DNA of 64,000 nucleotides, taken from assembly GCA_016719945.1 (NCBI GenBank), contig JADJYE010000034.1:62001-126000 (forward strand), read 5' to 3'. This document shows, in pieces, positions 32,798 to 41,520 of this stretch (positions are counted from its first letter, which is position 1; every line of letters begins with the position of its first letter). This DNA comes from Polyangiaceae bacterium. GTDB lineage: Bacteria; Myxococcota_A; Polyangia; Polyangiales; Polyangiaceae. The translations under genes were made by a program, and so were the position numbers. Below the pieces are notes generated by a model. The model worked only from the letters and a program-made list of their open reading frames with translations. It was not told where the DNA came from and did not search any database.

Positions 32798-34750
32798 TCA
32801 CCGGTCGATCAGCCCACGCACGGCCGCGAGCAGCTCCTGCGGTCGGAACGGCTTCTGGAGGAACCGCCTCGAGAGCGACGAGCCGCCGAGGTGGTCGGTG
32901 GCTTCGCTGTAGCCGGAGATCAGCAAGACTCCCAGGTCCTTCTGCCTGCCGGTGAGCTCGTTCGCGAGCGCGGCGCCGCCGAGGTGAGGCATGACGACGT
33001 CGGTCACCAGGAGATCGAACGGCCCCTCGGCCTCGAACACCGCCAGCGCTTCGCGAGGATCCCCGGTACACCGCACTCGATACCCGTGTGAAGAGAGGGT
33101 CCGCTCGATCGCTCGTCGAACGAGGTCTTCGTCCTCGACGACGAGGATGCGCTCCCCCCGCGCGCCGACCGACTCGTTGGGCTTGCCCTCCGAGAGCGAG
33201 CTTCCAAGGTCGAGCTGGGCCGGCAAGTAGACGGAGAACGTCGTCTCCTCTTGGGGCCGGCTCTCTACGGTGATCTGGCCGCCGTTCTGCTTCGCGATCC
33301 CGTAGCAGGTCGCGAGGCCGAGCCCGGTCCCGCCTGGTCGCGTGGTAAAAAATGGCTCGAAGACGTGCGACAAGACGTCGGGGGCGATGCCGTGGCCGCT
33401 GTCGGTGACCCGGATCCTGACGTAGCGCCCAGCCGATATCGAGGCCGTGTGGGCGTGCTCTGCGTCGATCTCGACGTCGTCGGTCGCCACCCGGAGCGAG
33501 CCTCCAGCGGGCATCGCGTCCCGGGCGTTCGTGGCGAGGTTGAGGAAGATTTGCTCGAGCTGGCTCGGATCGATCCGCACGCGGCCTCGCGCTGCGCACG
33601 AGAAGGACACCGCGATGTGCTCACCGATGACTCGCCTGAGGAGCACCTCGATGCGCCCGACGACCTCGCTGGGCGCGACGATCTGAGGCTCGATCACCTG
33701 CCGGCGCGCGAACGCGAGCAGCTGCGCCGTGAGCGCTGCGCTGCGCTCCGCCGCCACCTTGATCTCGGACAAGAGCGGCTCGAGCTCAGGGTCTTTCGTC
33801 GTCCTCGTCGCCACGTCGAGGTTGATCAACATCGCGGCCAGCATGTTGTTGAAGTCGTGCGCGATGCCCCCCGCGAGCCTGCCGATCGACTCCATCTTCT
33901 CGGCCTCGACCAGGCGCGCCTCGAGCGCTCGGCGTTCGGTGATGTCGACCACGCTGCCGATGACGCGGTTCGTGCCGTGTTTGGTCTCGAGCCGCTTGCC
34001 CGACGCGCTCACCCAGCGGACCGACCGATCGGGGAGCAGGATGCGGTGCTCGATGGGGCCATACGATCCAGTCCCCAGGCCACGCTGGATCTCCGCGCCC
34101 ACCCGCTCTCGGTCGTCGGGGTGGATGCGCTCGGCGAACAATCGCTCACGCTCCGGCGCGGGCACGGAGGGCTCGACCCCGAAGATCTGGCGCGTGGTGT
34201 CGTCCCACTCCGCGGAGCTCGTCTCGGCGTCGAAGTGCCAGGTCCCCATGCGGCTGGCGTCGAGCGCGACCTGGAGCCGGGTCTGGCTGTCGCGCAGGCG
34301 GTCCATCGTCTCGACCAGCTCCGTCACGTCGGTGGCGACCACGACCAGTGACGTGACGGCGCCGTCTTCCAGGATGGGGCTGATCTGCGTGACATAGTGG
34401 CCGAGCTTATCGGTGGATACCGGGCCCACCATCGAGAAGGTCTGCGTCTCCCGGGTGCGAGCGACCTGCTCCCTCGCGCTCTTGTGGACGTGGACGACGT
34501 CGGGTTGGAGGTACCCGTCGATGTGCGTCCCAACGACGTCCTCGGCTCGGTAGCCTGGCGCCACCCGATTGATGTAGAGGATCCGCCCGTCGAGGGTTAC
34601 GCGCATGATGAGCGACGAGGCGCTCGCGACCATCGCCGCGAGACGCGCGATCTCGGCCTCGAGCTCGGCGCCCGGTCGCGGAGCGTCTTTCATCGAGAGG
34701 GGCATCTCACTTCGCCATCCTAGCGGACCAAGGACCCCTGCGTCGCTCAT
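32798..34750 (-). CDS. Hybrid sensor histidine kinase (PAS-PAS-HisKA-HATPase-REC)
   Basis: This 650-residue cytoplasmic kinase has two PAS domains (about 35-150 and 165-285; the second ends VIGSVVDITERRALE). The phosphoacceptor His298 lies in GGIAHDFNNML, and the HATPase has FLNLATNARDAM, DSGHGI and GTGLGLATCYGI. A C-terminal receiver domain carries phosphoacceptor Asp584 in VTDVVMPHLGG. There are no membrane segments, so the signal is probably intracellular and sensed by the PAS domains. The ATG at 34750 overlaps the AraC gene stop (ATGA). An internal ATG at 34705 is the alternative. With a C-terminal receiver and no separate response regulator nearby, output may go through a phosphorelay. 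Confidence 0.92.
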   Translation of the reverse strand: MSDAGVLGPLGWRSEMPLSMKDAPRPGAELEAEIARLAAMVASASSLIMRVTLDGRILYINRVAPGYRAEDVVGTHIDGYLQPDVVHVHKSAREQVARTRETQTFSMVGPVSTDKLGHYVTQISPILEDGAVTSLVVVATDVTELVETMDRLRDSQTRLQVALDASRMGTWHFDAETSSAEWDDTTRQIFGVEPSVPAPERERLFAERIHPDDRERVGAEIQRGLGTGSYGPIEHRILLPDRSVRWVSASGKRLETKHGTNRVIGSVVDITERRALEARLVEAEKMESIGRLAGGIAHDFNNMLAAMLINLDVATRTTKDPELEPLLSEIKVAAERSAALTAQLLAFARRQVIEPQIVAPSEVVGRIEVLLRRVIGEHIAVSFSCAARGRVRIDPSQLEQIFLNLATNARDAMPAGGSLRVATDDVEIDAEHAHTASISAGRYVRIRVTDSGHGIAPDVLSHVFEPFFTTRPGGTGLGLATCYGIAKQNGGQITVESRPQEETTFSVYLPAQLDLGSSLSEGKPNESVGARGERILVVEDEDLVRRAIERTLSSHGYRVRCTGDPREALAVFEAEGPFDLLVTDVVMPHLGGAALANELTGRQKDLGVLLISGYSEATDHLGGSSLSRRFLQKPFRPQELLAAVRGLIDR

Positions 34751-35628
34751 GCCCGGATCGCGTCGCGCACCACCGTCGGGACCGGGAGCTTCGCGTCGCG
34801 GAACGCGCGGGCCATCGCCTCGACGCTGCCATAGCCCGCTGCACGAGCCACCTCCGAGATGGGGAGCCCGGAGGCCGAGAGGCCGAGCAGCGCCGTCTTC
34901 AACCGCAGCCGGCGGGTGGTCTCGCGCCAGCTCCGGTCGGGGAGGCGGAAGGTCTGCACGAAGCCTTCGATGTCTCTCGCGAGCTGGCGCAGCGACAGGC
35001 CGGACAGCCCCGCCAGATCGTCGAGCGAGGGTAGGAACGAGCGCTTCTCGGCGAGCGGGCGCACGCTGGACCAAATGCGCGCGAAGCGAGGGTCCTCGTC
35101 GCTCGTGCTGGCCTCCAGCTCGGGCGACGCGAGCCCGCTCGCGGCGAGCGCGCCGAGCAGCGCGCGCACCGCTGGGCCCAGGTGCCCGAGGCCCTGCCCC
35201 GCGGCCTCGCGCAGCGCGCCGGCCGCCTCCCACGTCGCCGGCGTCAGCTCTACCGACTCGACCCGGCCCGCCTCGGTGCTCGTGAGATCCGAGGGCGCGG
35301 CGCGGACCTCGAGGGAGCGAAAGCGGTGGCCACGCGTCCGGAACGCGGTCACGTCGCGGCCAGCTGCTCCCTCGAAGGTGTCCTCGTTCAGCTTGAACGC
35401 GGCCGGTCCCCGGTGCTTCACCGGCGGGGCGGACAGGATCTCGATGTCGCCCTCGAGCACCAGGTACAGCATCGCGTTGTCGCAACGCGCGGCCGGGGCT
35501 GGGACGAACCGCGTGTCGTAGGCGAGGTCGGTCCGGTCGACGAGGTGCATCGTGAAGCGTCGCTCGAACACGAAGGTGCCCTGGAACGACCCGTCACCGA
35601 GCTGTCTGCGCGCATTCGCGGCGAACAT
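34747..35628 (-). CDS. AraC-family transcriptional regulator
   Basis: The 293-residue protein has a cupin-like N-terminal sensing region with MLYLVLEGDIEIL and a C-terminal DNA-binding region. The latter has two helix-turn-helix halves (LDDLAGLSGLSLRQLARDIEGF, then LPISEVARAAGYGSVEAMARAFR), the AraC/XylS plan, though the second half is a little short. It is the first gene of the four-gene coupled operon and probably regulates it or a linked promoter. The promoter region upstream (35629-35724) is shared with the divergent small lipoprotein gene. The effector is unknown. Confidence 0.85.
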   Translation of the reverse strand: MFAANARRQLGDGSFQGTFVFERRFTMHLVDRTDLAYDTRFVPAPAARCDNAMLYLVLEGDIEILSAPPVKHRGPAAFKLNEDTFEGAAGRDVTAFRTRGHRFRSLEVRAAPSDLTSTEAGRVESVELTPATWEAAGALREAAGQGLGHLGPAVRALLGALAASGLASPELEASTSDEDPRFARIWSSVRPLAEKRSFLPSLDDLAGLSGLSLRQLARDIEGFVQTFRLPDRSWRETTRRLRLKTALLGLSASGLPISEVARAAGYGSVEAMARAFRDAKLPVPTVVRDAIRA

Positions 35629-35724
35629 CCGTCACCATCGGTACCACACCGACACTGGCAGAAACTATCTGGGGGAAGCTCCTACTCGCCCTCCGTAGGG
35701 TGCGGCACAACTTCGGAGGTCATC

Positions 35725-36066
35725 ATGAACCGCTCGTCCACCACGCTCGCTGCGCTCGCCGTCATCGCCACCCTCGTCGCCTGCGGTGACAAGTCGGAAG
35801 GGGCCGCCTCCGGCTCTGCGTCGGCGACTGACAAGGTCGCGCAGGAGGCCTACGACTTCTCCACGAAGTGGGACGAGGCGTGCAAGCAGGAGGACAAGAA
35901 GAAGGCCGCCGCGGACGCCCAGCTGGTCATCGACGAGGCCGTGAAGAACCCGGTGTTCAAAGAGGCATACGAGGCCGAGGACCCCAAGAAGTACGCGGAC
36001 GCCTGCGGTCGCATGATGCGCGTCTCCACGCGCGCCACCCTCTCGAAGAAGCTCAAGGGCAGCTGA
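35725..36066 (+). CDS. Small lipoprotein
   Basis: The 113-residue protein has a classic lipobox (IATLVAC at about residues 14-20), then GDKSEGA and a Ser/Ala linker. An Asp/Lys-rich helical domain follows with two Cys residues (WDEACKQ and YADACGRM), about 60 residues apart, likely disulphide-bonded. The ATG at 35725 has a ribosome site CGGAGGT six bases upstream. No family is recognised. It converges on the beta-propeller gene with a 7-bp gap. Confidence 0.75.
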   Translation: MNRSSTTLAALAVIATLVACGDKSEGAASGSASATDKVAQEAYDFSTKWDEACKQEDKKKAAADAQLVIDEAVKNPVFKEAYEAEDPKKYADACGRMMRVSTRATLSKKLKGS

Positions 36067-36073
36067 GCACCGC

Positions 36074-37072
36074 TCAGTGCAGCTCGCGCGAGATGCTGCG
36101 CTGATCCACCAGCACGAGCCGATCGAACGGGGCGTCGATCGCGGTGACGGCGAGGCGCTCGCCGTCCGGCGAGACGGCCGCGACGCGCAGCCCATGGTGC
36201 GACTCGAAGCTCGCGAGCCACGGGCTCGGTAGCCGGGTGCTCTCGCCGGTCGACACCACGAGCTCGTGCGCGCTCCCGCGCAGATCGAGGAAGCGGAGCC
36301 GATCGCCGCTCGGGGCGATCCAGAAGATGCAGCCCTCGCACGCGAGCAGCGGCTCGATCCCGCGATCGTCGACGCGGAACAGACGCCCGCCACGGAGGCC
36401 GTCGACGCTCCGCTCCGCGACGAGCAGCGCGCCCTCTTCGAGCGGCGCTGCCACCGAGCCCAGGCCCAGGCCGTAGGGCTCTTCGTCGTCCAGGTCTGGC
36501 TCGAGCGCCGCGATGACGTCCGCCGTCTGCGCGTCGACGTCGAGGTCGAACACATGATCGGCCGCGACGAGCATCCCGACGGCGCCGCTCCCGAACACGA
36601 GCGCCGTGGTCTCGGGTTGGGCCGGGCTCGAGCTCGCGTGGCGGGGCAGCGCGATTCGCGCTGCCCCTCGAGCCGTGGCGTCGAACACGACCACGACGTC
36701 ACCCGTGACCCACACGACTCGAGCTCCCTCGGGAGTGAACGCGACCGCCGCCGAGCGACCCGCTGGCGGCGCCTCGATCCGCGCCACGCCACCCCCGTCG
36801 AGCGACGCGACGTACAGCTCCGAGACGACCACGTCCCGCCGGTATTGGTGGGCGGCGATCAAGAGCTGCTGCGAGTCCGGGGAGAAGGCGAGCGAGACGA
36901 TCTCGGTGGAGTCACCGTCGCCGACGCGCAGGGTCGCGGTCCGCGCGCCCGAGCGCGCTGCGTAGAGCCCCACCGCGCCGGAGCCGCCTATGGCGAGCAG
37001 CTCGCCCGAGGGATCGAACGTGAGACACGAAGGAAGGAGACCGGCGCAATCGAGCGGCTGGCATAAGCCCAC
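36074..37072 (-). CDS. WD40-like beta-propeller protein
   Basis: The 332-residue protein is built of repeating four-strand blades with motifs such as CLTFDPSGELLAIGGS, SLAFSPDSQQLLIAAH, AVAFTPEGARVVWVTG, FWIAPSGDRLRFLD and VAAVSPDGERLAV. These are the hydrophobic-Asp/Ser-Pro-x-Gly pattern of WD40/YVTN/PD40 propellers. Six or seven blades are likely. The GTG at 37072 gives no clear signal peptide, so it may be cytoplasmic. It probably serves as a protein-binding scaffold. The 304-bp region upstream holds the tandem palindromic repeat. Confidence 0.78.
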   Translation of the reverse strand: MGLCQPLDCAGLLPSCLTFDPSGELLAIGGSGAVGLYAARSGARTATLRVGDGDSTEIVSLAFSPDSQQLLIAAHQYRRDVVVSELYVASLDGGGVARIEAPPAGRSAAVAFTPEGARVVWVTGDVVVVFDATARGAARIALPRHASSSPAQPETTALVFGSGAVGMLVAADHVFDLDVDAQTADVIAALEPDLDDEEPYGLGLGSVAAPLEEGALLVAERSVDGLRGGRLFRVDDRGIEPLLACEGCIFWIAPSGDRLRFLDLRGSAHELVVSTGESTRLPSPWLASFESHHGLRVAAVSPDGERLAVTAIDAPFDRLVLVDQRSISRELH

Positions 37073-37157
37073 GAGCGACCGTTAGCACGGATTTCCTTGC
37101 GCAATTGCCCGCTCTTTCGCGCGCGCAACTGCGCGCAAATCTGCGCAATCCCAAATC

Positions 37158-37230
37158 ATCTCGCGCCGGTCTGCTCGCGCGCGCGGGCAAACCGAAGGGA
37201 CCCGCGATAGCGGGCGCGCGAGAAAAAGAA
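37158..37230. repeat. Dispersed palindromic repeat, copy A
   Basis: A 73-bp unit running from ATCTCGCGCCGGT to GCGCGCGAGAAAAAGAA. The arms CTCGCGCGC and GCGCGCGAG are inverted and could form a stem, with a second small hairpin CCCGC-GATA-GCGGG inside and the conserved block AACCGAAGGGACC. It lies in the gap upstream of the propeller gene, in tandem with copy B. Confidence 0.85.
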
Positions 37231-37235
37231 CCGTC

Positions 37236-37314
37236 ATCTCGCGCCGGTTTGCTCGCGCGCTTGGGCGCGGGCAAACCGAAGGGACCCGCGATAGCGGGCG
37301 CGCGAGAAAAAGAA
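37236..37314. repeat. Dispersed palindromic repeat, copy B
   Basis: A 79-bp near-identical copy of 37158-37230, with six extra bases (TTGGGC region) in the left arm. The inner hairpin and A-rich right end are unchanged. The tandem pair fills most of the 37073-37376 intergenic gap, leaving about 60 bp before the OmpA-like gene for its promoter. Left of the pair (37093-37150) are several TTGCGCAA/TGCGCA-like words. Confidence 0.85.
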
Positions 37315-37376
37315 CTGCGGGCACGACTCCTGCTTGGAGGCTCGTCACCGGCTCGGAGGCCGGCTGGGAGGAACGC

Positions 37377-38027
37377 ATGCGGATCAGCAGTGTGCTCGTG
37401 GCTGTCTTGGGTCTCGCCGTCGCCCCGCTCGGGGCGCTCGGTTGCAGCGCGACGGTGGAGGTGAAGACCGCCTCCGACGCACCGAAGAAGAAGGCGAAGA
37501 AGAAGAAGGTGAAGGGGGAGGCCAAGAAGGTCCAGGCCGAGAAGGACACGCGCGTCGCCGAGATGGCGAAGGCCAAGGTGAAGGTCCGAGACTATCGCTT
37601 CATCACCCCGAAGGAGGACGAGCTCGACCTCAACACGGGCGTCGCGATCAACTTCGCCACGGGGAAAGACACGCTCACCGACGACTCGTACGAGATCCTC
37701 TACGAGATCTGGAGCTTCATGGAAGACAACCCCACCACGCGCATCCGCGTCGAGGGGAACACCGACGACACCGGCGACTACAACCAGAACCTCGATCTGT
37801 CCGCGCGCCGCGCGTGGCGGGTCTACGATTTCCTCGCCGAGACGGGCATCGACGTCAGCCGCCTCGACGCCGTCGGCTGCGGGCCGGACAACCCCGTGAT
37901 CATGGACACCTCCGCGGACGCGCGAGCCCTCAACCGGCGCGTCGACTTCATCATCATGAAGGACACGTCGTTGACGTGCGGTGGCGTCTACGATCCGGCG
38001 GCGCCCGAGGACGAAGGGGCGATGTAG
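37377..38027 (+). CDS. OmpA-family peptidoglycan-binding lipoprotein
   Basis: The 216-residue protein has a signal peptide ending LGALGC (lipobox), a Lys-rich linker (KKKAKKKKVKGEAKK), and a C-terminal OmpA-like domain. Motifs include NFATGKDTLTDDSYEIL, RIRVEGNTDDTGD, NLDLSARRAWRVYDFL and NRRVDFIIM, with the conserved Asp and Arg that grip diaminopimelate. It should link the outer membrane to peptidoglycan. The ATG at 37377 follows a GGAGG site (ten bases upstream). It is 39 bp ahead of the serine hydrolase gene and probably in the same transcript. Confidence 0.93.
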   Translation: MRISSVLVAVLGLAVAPLGALGCSATVEVKTASDAPKKKAKKKKVKGEAKKVQAEKDTRVAEMAKAKVKVRDYRFITPKEDELDLNTGVAINFATGKDTLTDDSYEILYEIWSFMEDNPTTRIRVEGNTDDTGDYNQNLDLSARRAWRVYDFLAETGIDVSRLDAVGCGPDNPVIMDTSADARALNRRVDFIIMKDTSLTCGGVYDPAAPEDEGAM

Positions 38028-38065
38028 CTTGCCGAGCGGCGGCCTCGTGCGTGAGGGTGTGGCGC

Positions 38066-39439
38066 ATGCCTGCGTCGCTCCCTCCCCGCCGCCGCCGCAA
38101 CGCGCTCGCCGCGCTCGCTGTCACCTTGGCGGCGTGCGCTCCTGGATTCGAGCCCGCGCCTTGTCCGCCTTCGCAAACTAGCGCCCCTCGGACGAGCGTT
38201 GTCTCGAGCGCGCCCGCGCAGTCGCCCGCCCCCGCCACGCGTACGCCGGTCCAGCTCGTCGAGCCCGGCCTCGCGGGAGGGCTCTGGCCCGCGGTGGAGC
38301 CCGAGCAAGCCGGCTTCGACCGGGCGGCCCTCGAGCGCGTCGTCCGCGTGGCCGAGGAGAAGGAGACCAGCGCGCTCTTGATCGTTCGCGATGGGAAGGT
38401 CGTGGTCGAGCGCTCGTTCGGCCGCCCGCTGCGACCGATCGAGACGATGAGCATGACGAAGAGCATCGTCTCCCTCGCGATCGGCGCCCTTCTCGTCGAG
38501 GGTAAGATCGACGCCCTGGACGCGCCGCTCTCCACGTGGCTGCCGGACTTCGCCAAAGGGAAAAAGGCGAAGATCACGCTTAAGCACGTGCTCACGCACT
38601 CGACCGGCCTGCAGCACGGCCAGGGCGCCGCCGCGCTGAACAAGGAGAAGGATCGCGTCGCTTACGCTCGCTCCCGCGAGGCGACCTTCGAGGCCGGCAA
38701 GGTGTTCTCGTACAACAACGAGGCGACGCAGCTGCTGTCGTTCGTGGTCGAGAAGGCGAGCGGCAAGCCCGTCGACGTCTACACCAAGGAGGTCGTCTTC
38801 GCGCCGCTCGGGATCACCGACGTACGCTGGGACAAGGACGGCGCGGGCAACCCGCAGACCTTCTACGGCCTCGCGATGCACGCGAAGGACCTCGCCAAGC
38901 TCGGCTTGATGATGCTCGGCGAGGGGAAGCTCGGCGACCAGCGGGTCGTCGGCTCGGAGTGGGTCAAGGACAGCACGAAGCCTCAGGCCCCGAGCGAGGA
39001 GCATGGCCTCTTGTGGTGGCTGCGGTTTCGCACCGGAACGGTCACCGTCACCGAGGATCGGCTGAAGCAGCTCGTCGCGCAGAGCCCGGCGGCCGAGGCG
39101 CTGCGGCCGCTCCTGGGACGGCGCTTCCCGGCGACCGCAGAGCGTGAGGCGCTCTGGCTCGAGCTCGGCGCAGCCCTCGACGCGAAGGCTCGCGAGGGCC
39201 TCGCGATCGCCACCCGACAGGGTCTCGTCCCGTACGAGCACCAACGCGGGGAGCTGTTCGGCTTCGCGGCCGACGGCTGGCTCGGCCAGCAGCTGATCGT
39301 GCTCCCGAAGGAGCGCGTCGTCGTCGTCCGGCAGCACGAGGTCGCAGAGGGCGTCATGGCAGACGACGCCTACAATCAGCGCGTGGGGTACTACCGCCTC
39401 ATCCGGGACGTCGAAGCCGCGCTCGCTCCGCCCCCATGA
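38066..39439 (+). CDS. Serine hydrolase of the beta-lactamase/class C fold, lipoprotein
   Basis: The 457-residue protein has a signal peptide ending LAAC (lipobox), a Pro/Ser/Thr-rich linker and a class C beta-lactamase-fold domain. The catalytic Ser129-x-x-Lys132 (SMTK) and Tyr216-x-Asn218 (YNN) are clear. The KTG-like third motif is not obvious; the C-terminal part has FGFAADGWLGQQL as the expected strand. Typical roles are esterase, D-alanyl peptidase or beta-lactamase. A GTG at 38051 is an alternative start. It follows the OmpA-like gene by 38 bp. Confidence 0.88.
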   Translation: MPASLPPRRRRNALAALAVTLAACAPGFEPAPCPPSQTSAPRTSVVSSAPAQSPAPATRTPVQLVEPGLAGGLWPAVEPEQAGFDRAALERVVRVAEEKETSALLIVRDGKVVVERSFGRPLRPIETMSMTKSIVSLAIGALLVEGKIDALDAPLSTWLPDFAKGKKAKITLKHVLTHSTGLQHGQGAAALNKEKDRVAYARSREATFEAGKVFSYNNEATQLLSFVVEKASGKPVDVYTKEVVFAPLGITDVRWDKDGAGNPQTFYGLAMHAKDLAKLGLMMLGEGKLGDQRVVGSEWVKDSTKPQAPSEEHGLLWWLRFRTGTVTVTEDRLKQLVAQSPAAEALRPLLGRRFPATAEREALWLELGAALDAKAREGLAIATRQGLVPYEHQRGELFGFAADGWLGQQLIVLPKERVVVVRQHEVAEGVMADDAYNQRVGYYRLIRDVEAALAPPP

Positions 39440-39522
39440 CGAAGCGGGACCCTCGGCGGGGATAGCGGCAGCGCAGACATCGGCGTAACATAGGCCTCCC
39501 CTTCGTGTGCCTTGGAGGTTTC

Positions 39523-40827
39523 ATGCTCCGCTCCTTCGCGTATCTCGCTTCTGCCGCTTTCCTCGCTGCTTGTGCCGCCGGAGGTGAGCCCAACGACGGA
39601 GGCTCAGGGTCGGTCGGGGGCGGCGGAGAGGGAGGCGAGACGGGGCAGCTCTGCGTGCCCGGTCAGCAGATCTCCTGCGCCTGCCCGGGCGGCGCGGACG
39701 GCATCCAGAGCTGCAACGGCCGCGGGGACGGCTACGGCGCGTGCAACTGCGGGGGCGACTTCGGCGGCGGCGGCGCCGGCGAGGGCGGCTCCGACCCGTG
39801 CGGCGACGGGACGTGCACCGAGGGCGAAGAGAACTGCCACACGTGCGAAAACGACTGCGGCTTCTGCGAGCCCTGCACCCTGGCGCCCTCGTGTGACAAC
39901 GCGCAGATCCCGCCGGGCACGCTCATGCACGTCCCCACGCTCGACAACGTCATGATGCCGATGACGAAGGAGCAGATCCTCGCGCGCCTCGAGAAGCGCA
40001 TCGAGCAGGGTGGCCCGGGCGTGCGCCTGGTGGCTGCCGCGCTGGCCGGCGAGCGCGCGGGCGAGCTGCCCGCGGTGTCCGCGATCCGCAGGTCGTTCGC
40101 CCACCACCCCGAGCTCGCGACCCGCGTCCGCGGCGCGCTCACGCGGGCCAGGGTCGAGCGCCTCGACCTCAGCCAGCCGATCGATCTCGCGAACCTGGGC
40201 GGCGGACCCATCACCACGCACGGCGGGGAGTTCCCCGGCGGCACCGTCGAGTGCGGCGCGCCGCTGCTCCGCGTCCGCGTGTCGACCGTCACCGTCCACG
40301 AGGAGGACGACGACTTCGCGAACGACATCGTCTACTGCGCGCTCTCCAGCGAGGCGGCGACCGCGAGCGAGATCCGCGTCACCCCGCAGACCCCCAACCT
40401 CGACGAGGGCGACAGCTTCACCTACGCGATCGAGGCGGGCGTCTTCTGGGGGCAAGCGGAGCCGGAGACCCCGGGTGGAAACCTCCTGCTCACCTACGAC
40501 TGCTTCGAGACCGACTCCAGCGACGGCTACCAGAGCCTCATCGAGGGCATCGGCAACCTGGCCGAAGAGGTCGGCGGCGTCGCCGGCAGCTACGGCTGGA
40601 TCTTCGGCATCATCGGCGCGGTCGCGCCGGTGCTGAGCGACGCATTGGCGCTCGACGGGGACGATCACCTCTTCAACGCGCAGCAGACGATCGATCTCGG
40701 CATCCAGCTCGACATGACCAACGGCCGCTTCTGGAACGTGCGTCGAGACGGCACGCACCTCAACAGCGACTGGGACTGGGAGCTGCGCGTCGAGGCGTGG
40801 GGCTGCGCCGAATACGGCACGCTCTAA
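39523..40827 (+). CDS. Cys-rich lipoprotein
   Basis: The 434-residue product has a signal peptide ending LAAC and a Gly/Glu-rich linker. A Cys-rich N-terminal region follows with CVPGQQISCACPGG and a CGDGTCTEGEENCHTC-type module. A large C-terminal domain (about 130-434) has no recognised motif. The start at 39523 has the ribosome site TTGGAGG six bases upstream; the TTG/ATG options further upstream lack a signal peptide. It converges on the next gene, and the two stops overlap by three bases (CTAA at 40824-40827). It is probably surface exposed; function unknown. Confidence 0.75.
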   Translation: MLRSFAYLASAAFLAACAAGGEPNDGGSGSVGGGGEGGETGQLCVPGQQISCACPGGADGIQSCNGRGDGYGACNCGGDFGGGGAGEGGSDPCGDGTCTEGEENCHTCENDCGFCEPCTLAPSCDNAQIPPGTLMHVPTLDNVMMPMTKEQILARLEKRIEQGGPGVRLVAAALAGERAGELPAVSAIRRSFAHHPELATRVRGALTRARVERLDLSQPIDLANLGGGPITTHGGEFPGGTVECGAPLLRVRVSTVTVHEEDDDFANDIVYCALSSEAATASEIRVTPQTPNLDEGDSFTYAIEAGVFWGQAEPETPGGNLLLTYDCFETDSSDGYQSLIEGIGNLAEEVGGVAGSYGWIFGIIGAVAPVLSDALALDGDDHLFNAQQTIDLGIQLDMTNGRFWNVRRDGTHLNSDWDWELRVEAWGCAEYGTL

Positions 40828-41447
40828 TCGGGCGCCGAGAACCAGGCGGGCGGTACCTGCCCGTTCATGAAATGGATCGTGTGCGGCGCGTCCGGCGAGG
40901 ACCCATGAGCCTCGACGGGGCGCGCCGGCGTCCCTCGCTTGAGACCCTCCTCGGGATCCCAATGCGGCGCCCGCCCCGGCAACAGCCCGTGCAGGCCGCT
41001 CTGCAGCACGCCGATGACGAACGTGTGCCCGGCCACTCGGACCCCGAGCTCCTCGGTGCATGCCGTCGCGAAGGCTTGTCCCGCGTCGGCGCCCAGCGTC
41101 TCGCAGGTGCGAAACCATAACAGGGCGTCCTCATCCATTCGCTGCGCGAGCCGCTCGACGAGCGGCCGGTGGGCGTGCCCGCGCCGGAACGACGCCATGG
41201 AGAGCGTGTCCGAGTCGATCTTGGCGAGGCCCCAGTGGCCGTGCCCCCAGAGCTGAAGCTCCGCGATCTTGCGCTCCGGGGCGATCGTGCCGAGCCACTC
41301 GAGCGCCTCCTGCCAGCTGCGGGCCCCGAAGTGGTGGTCGACTCGACCGAGCCCCGCATAGAGGCGCGCCCCGGTCCGCCAGCTCGTGCGAAGGAACCTC
41401 TCGCCTGCGCGCGGTGCGCCGTCGTACACCAGGAGTCGCAGGCTCAT
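40824..41447 (-). CDS. DUF4347-like / caspase-fold-like protein, unknown
   Basis: The 207-residue soluble protein contains LWGHGHWG (about residue 69) and LLWFRTCETLGADAG (about 110). The pairing of a His-Gly strand with a Cys-containing strand 40 residues later resembles the His/Cys dyad of caspase-like folds and DUF4347. I see no other family signature, and the C-terminal part is Pro-rich. It has no signal peptide. If the dyad is catalytic it may be a peptidase, but this is an inference from two motifs. The stop overlaps that of the convergent lipoprotein gene. Confidence 0.6.
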   Translation of the reverse strand: MSLRLLVYDGAPRAGERFLRTSWRTGARLYAGLGRVDHHFGARSWQEALEWLGTIAPERKIAELQLWGHGHWGLAKIDSDTLSMASFRRGHAHRPLVERLAQRMDEDALLWFRTCETLGADAGQAFATACTEELGVRVAGHTFVIGVLQSGLHGLLPGRAPHWDPEEGLKRGTPARPVEAHGSSPDAPHTIHFMNGQVPPAWFSAPD

Positions 41448-41520
41448 GATGGGCCATTGTGGATCGAAGCGGGCGGCCCGCCACAGCCTTCGTCGTGAGG
41501 AGGCATGGGCCTCGAGCCGG

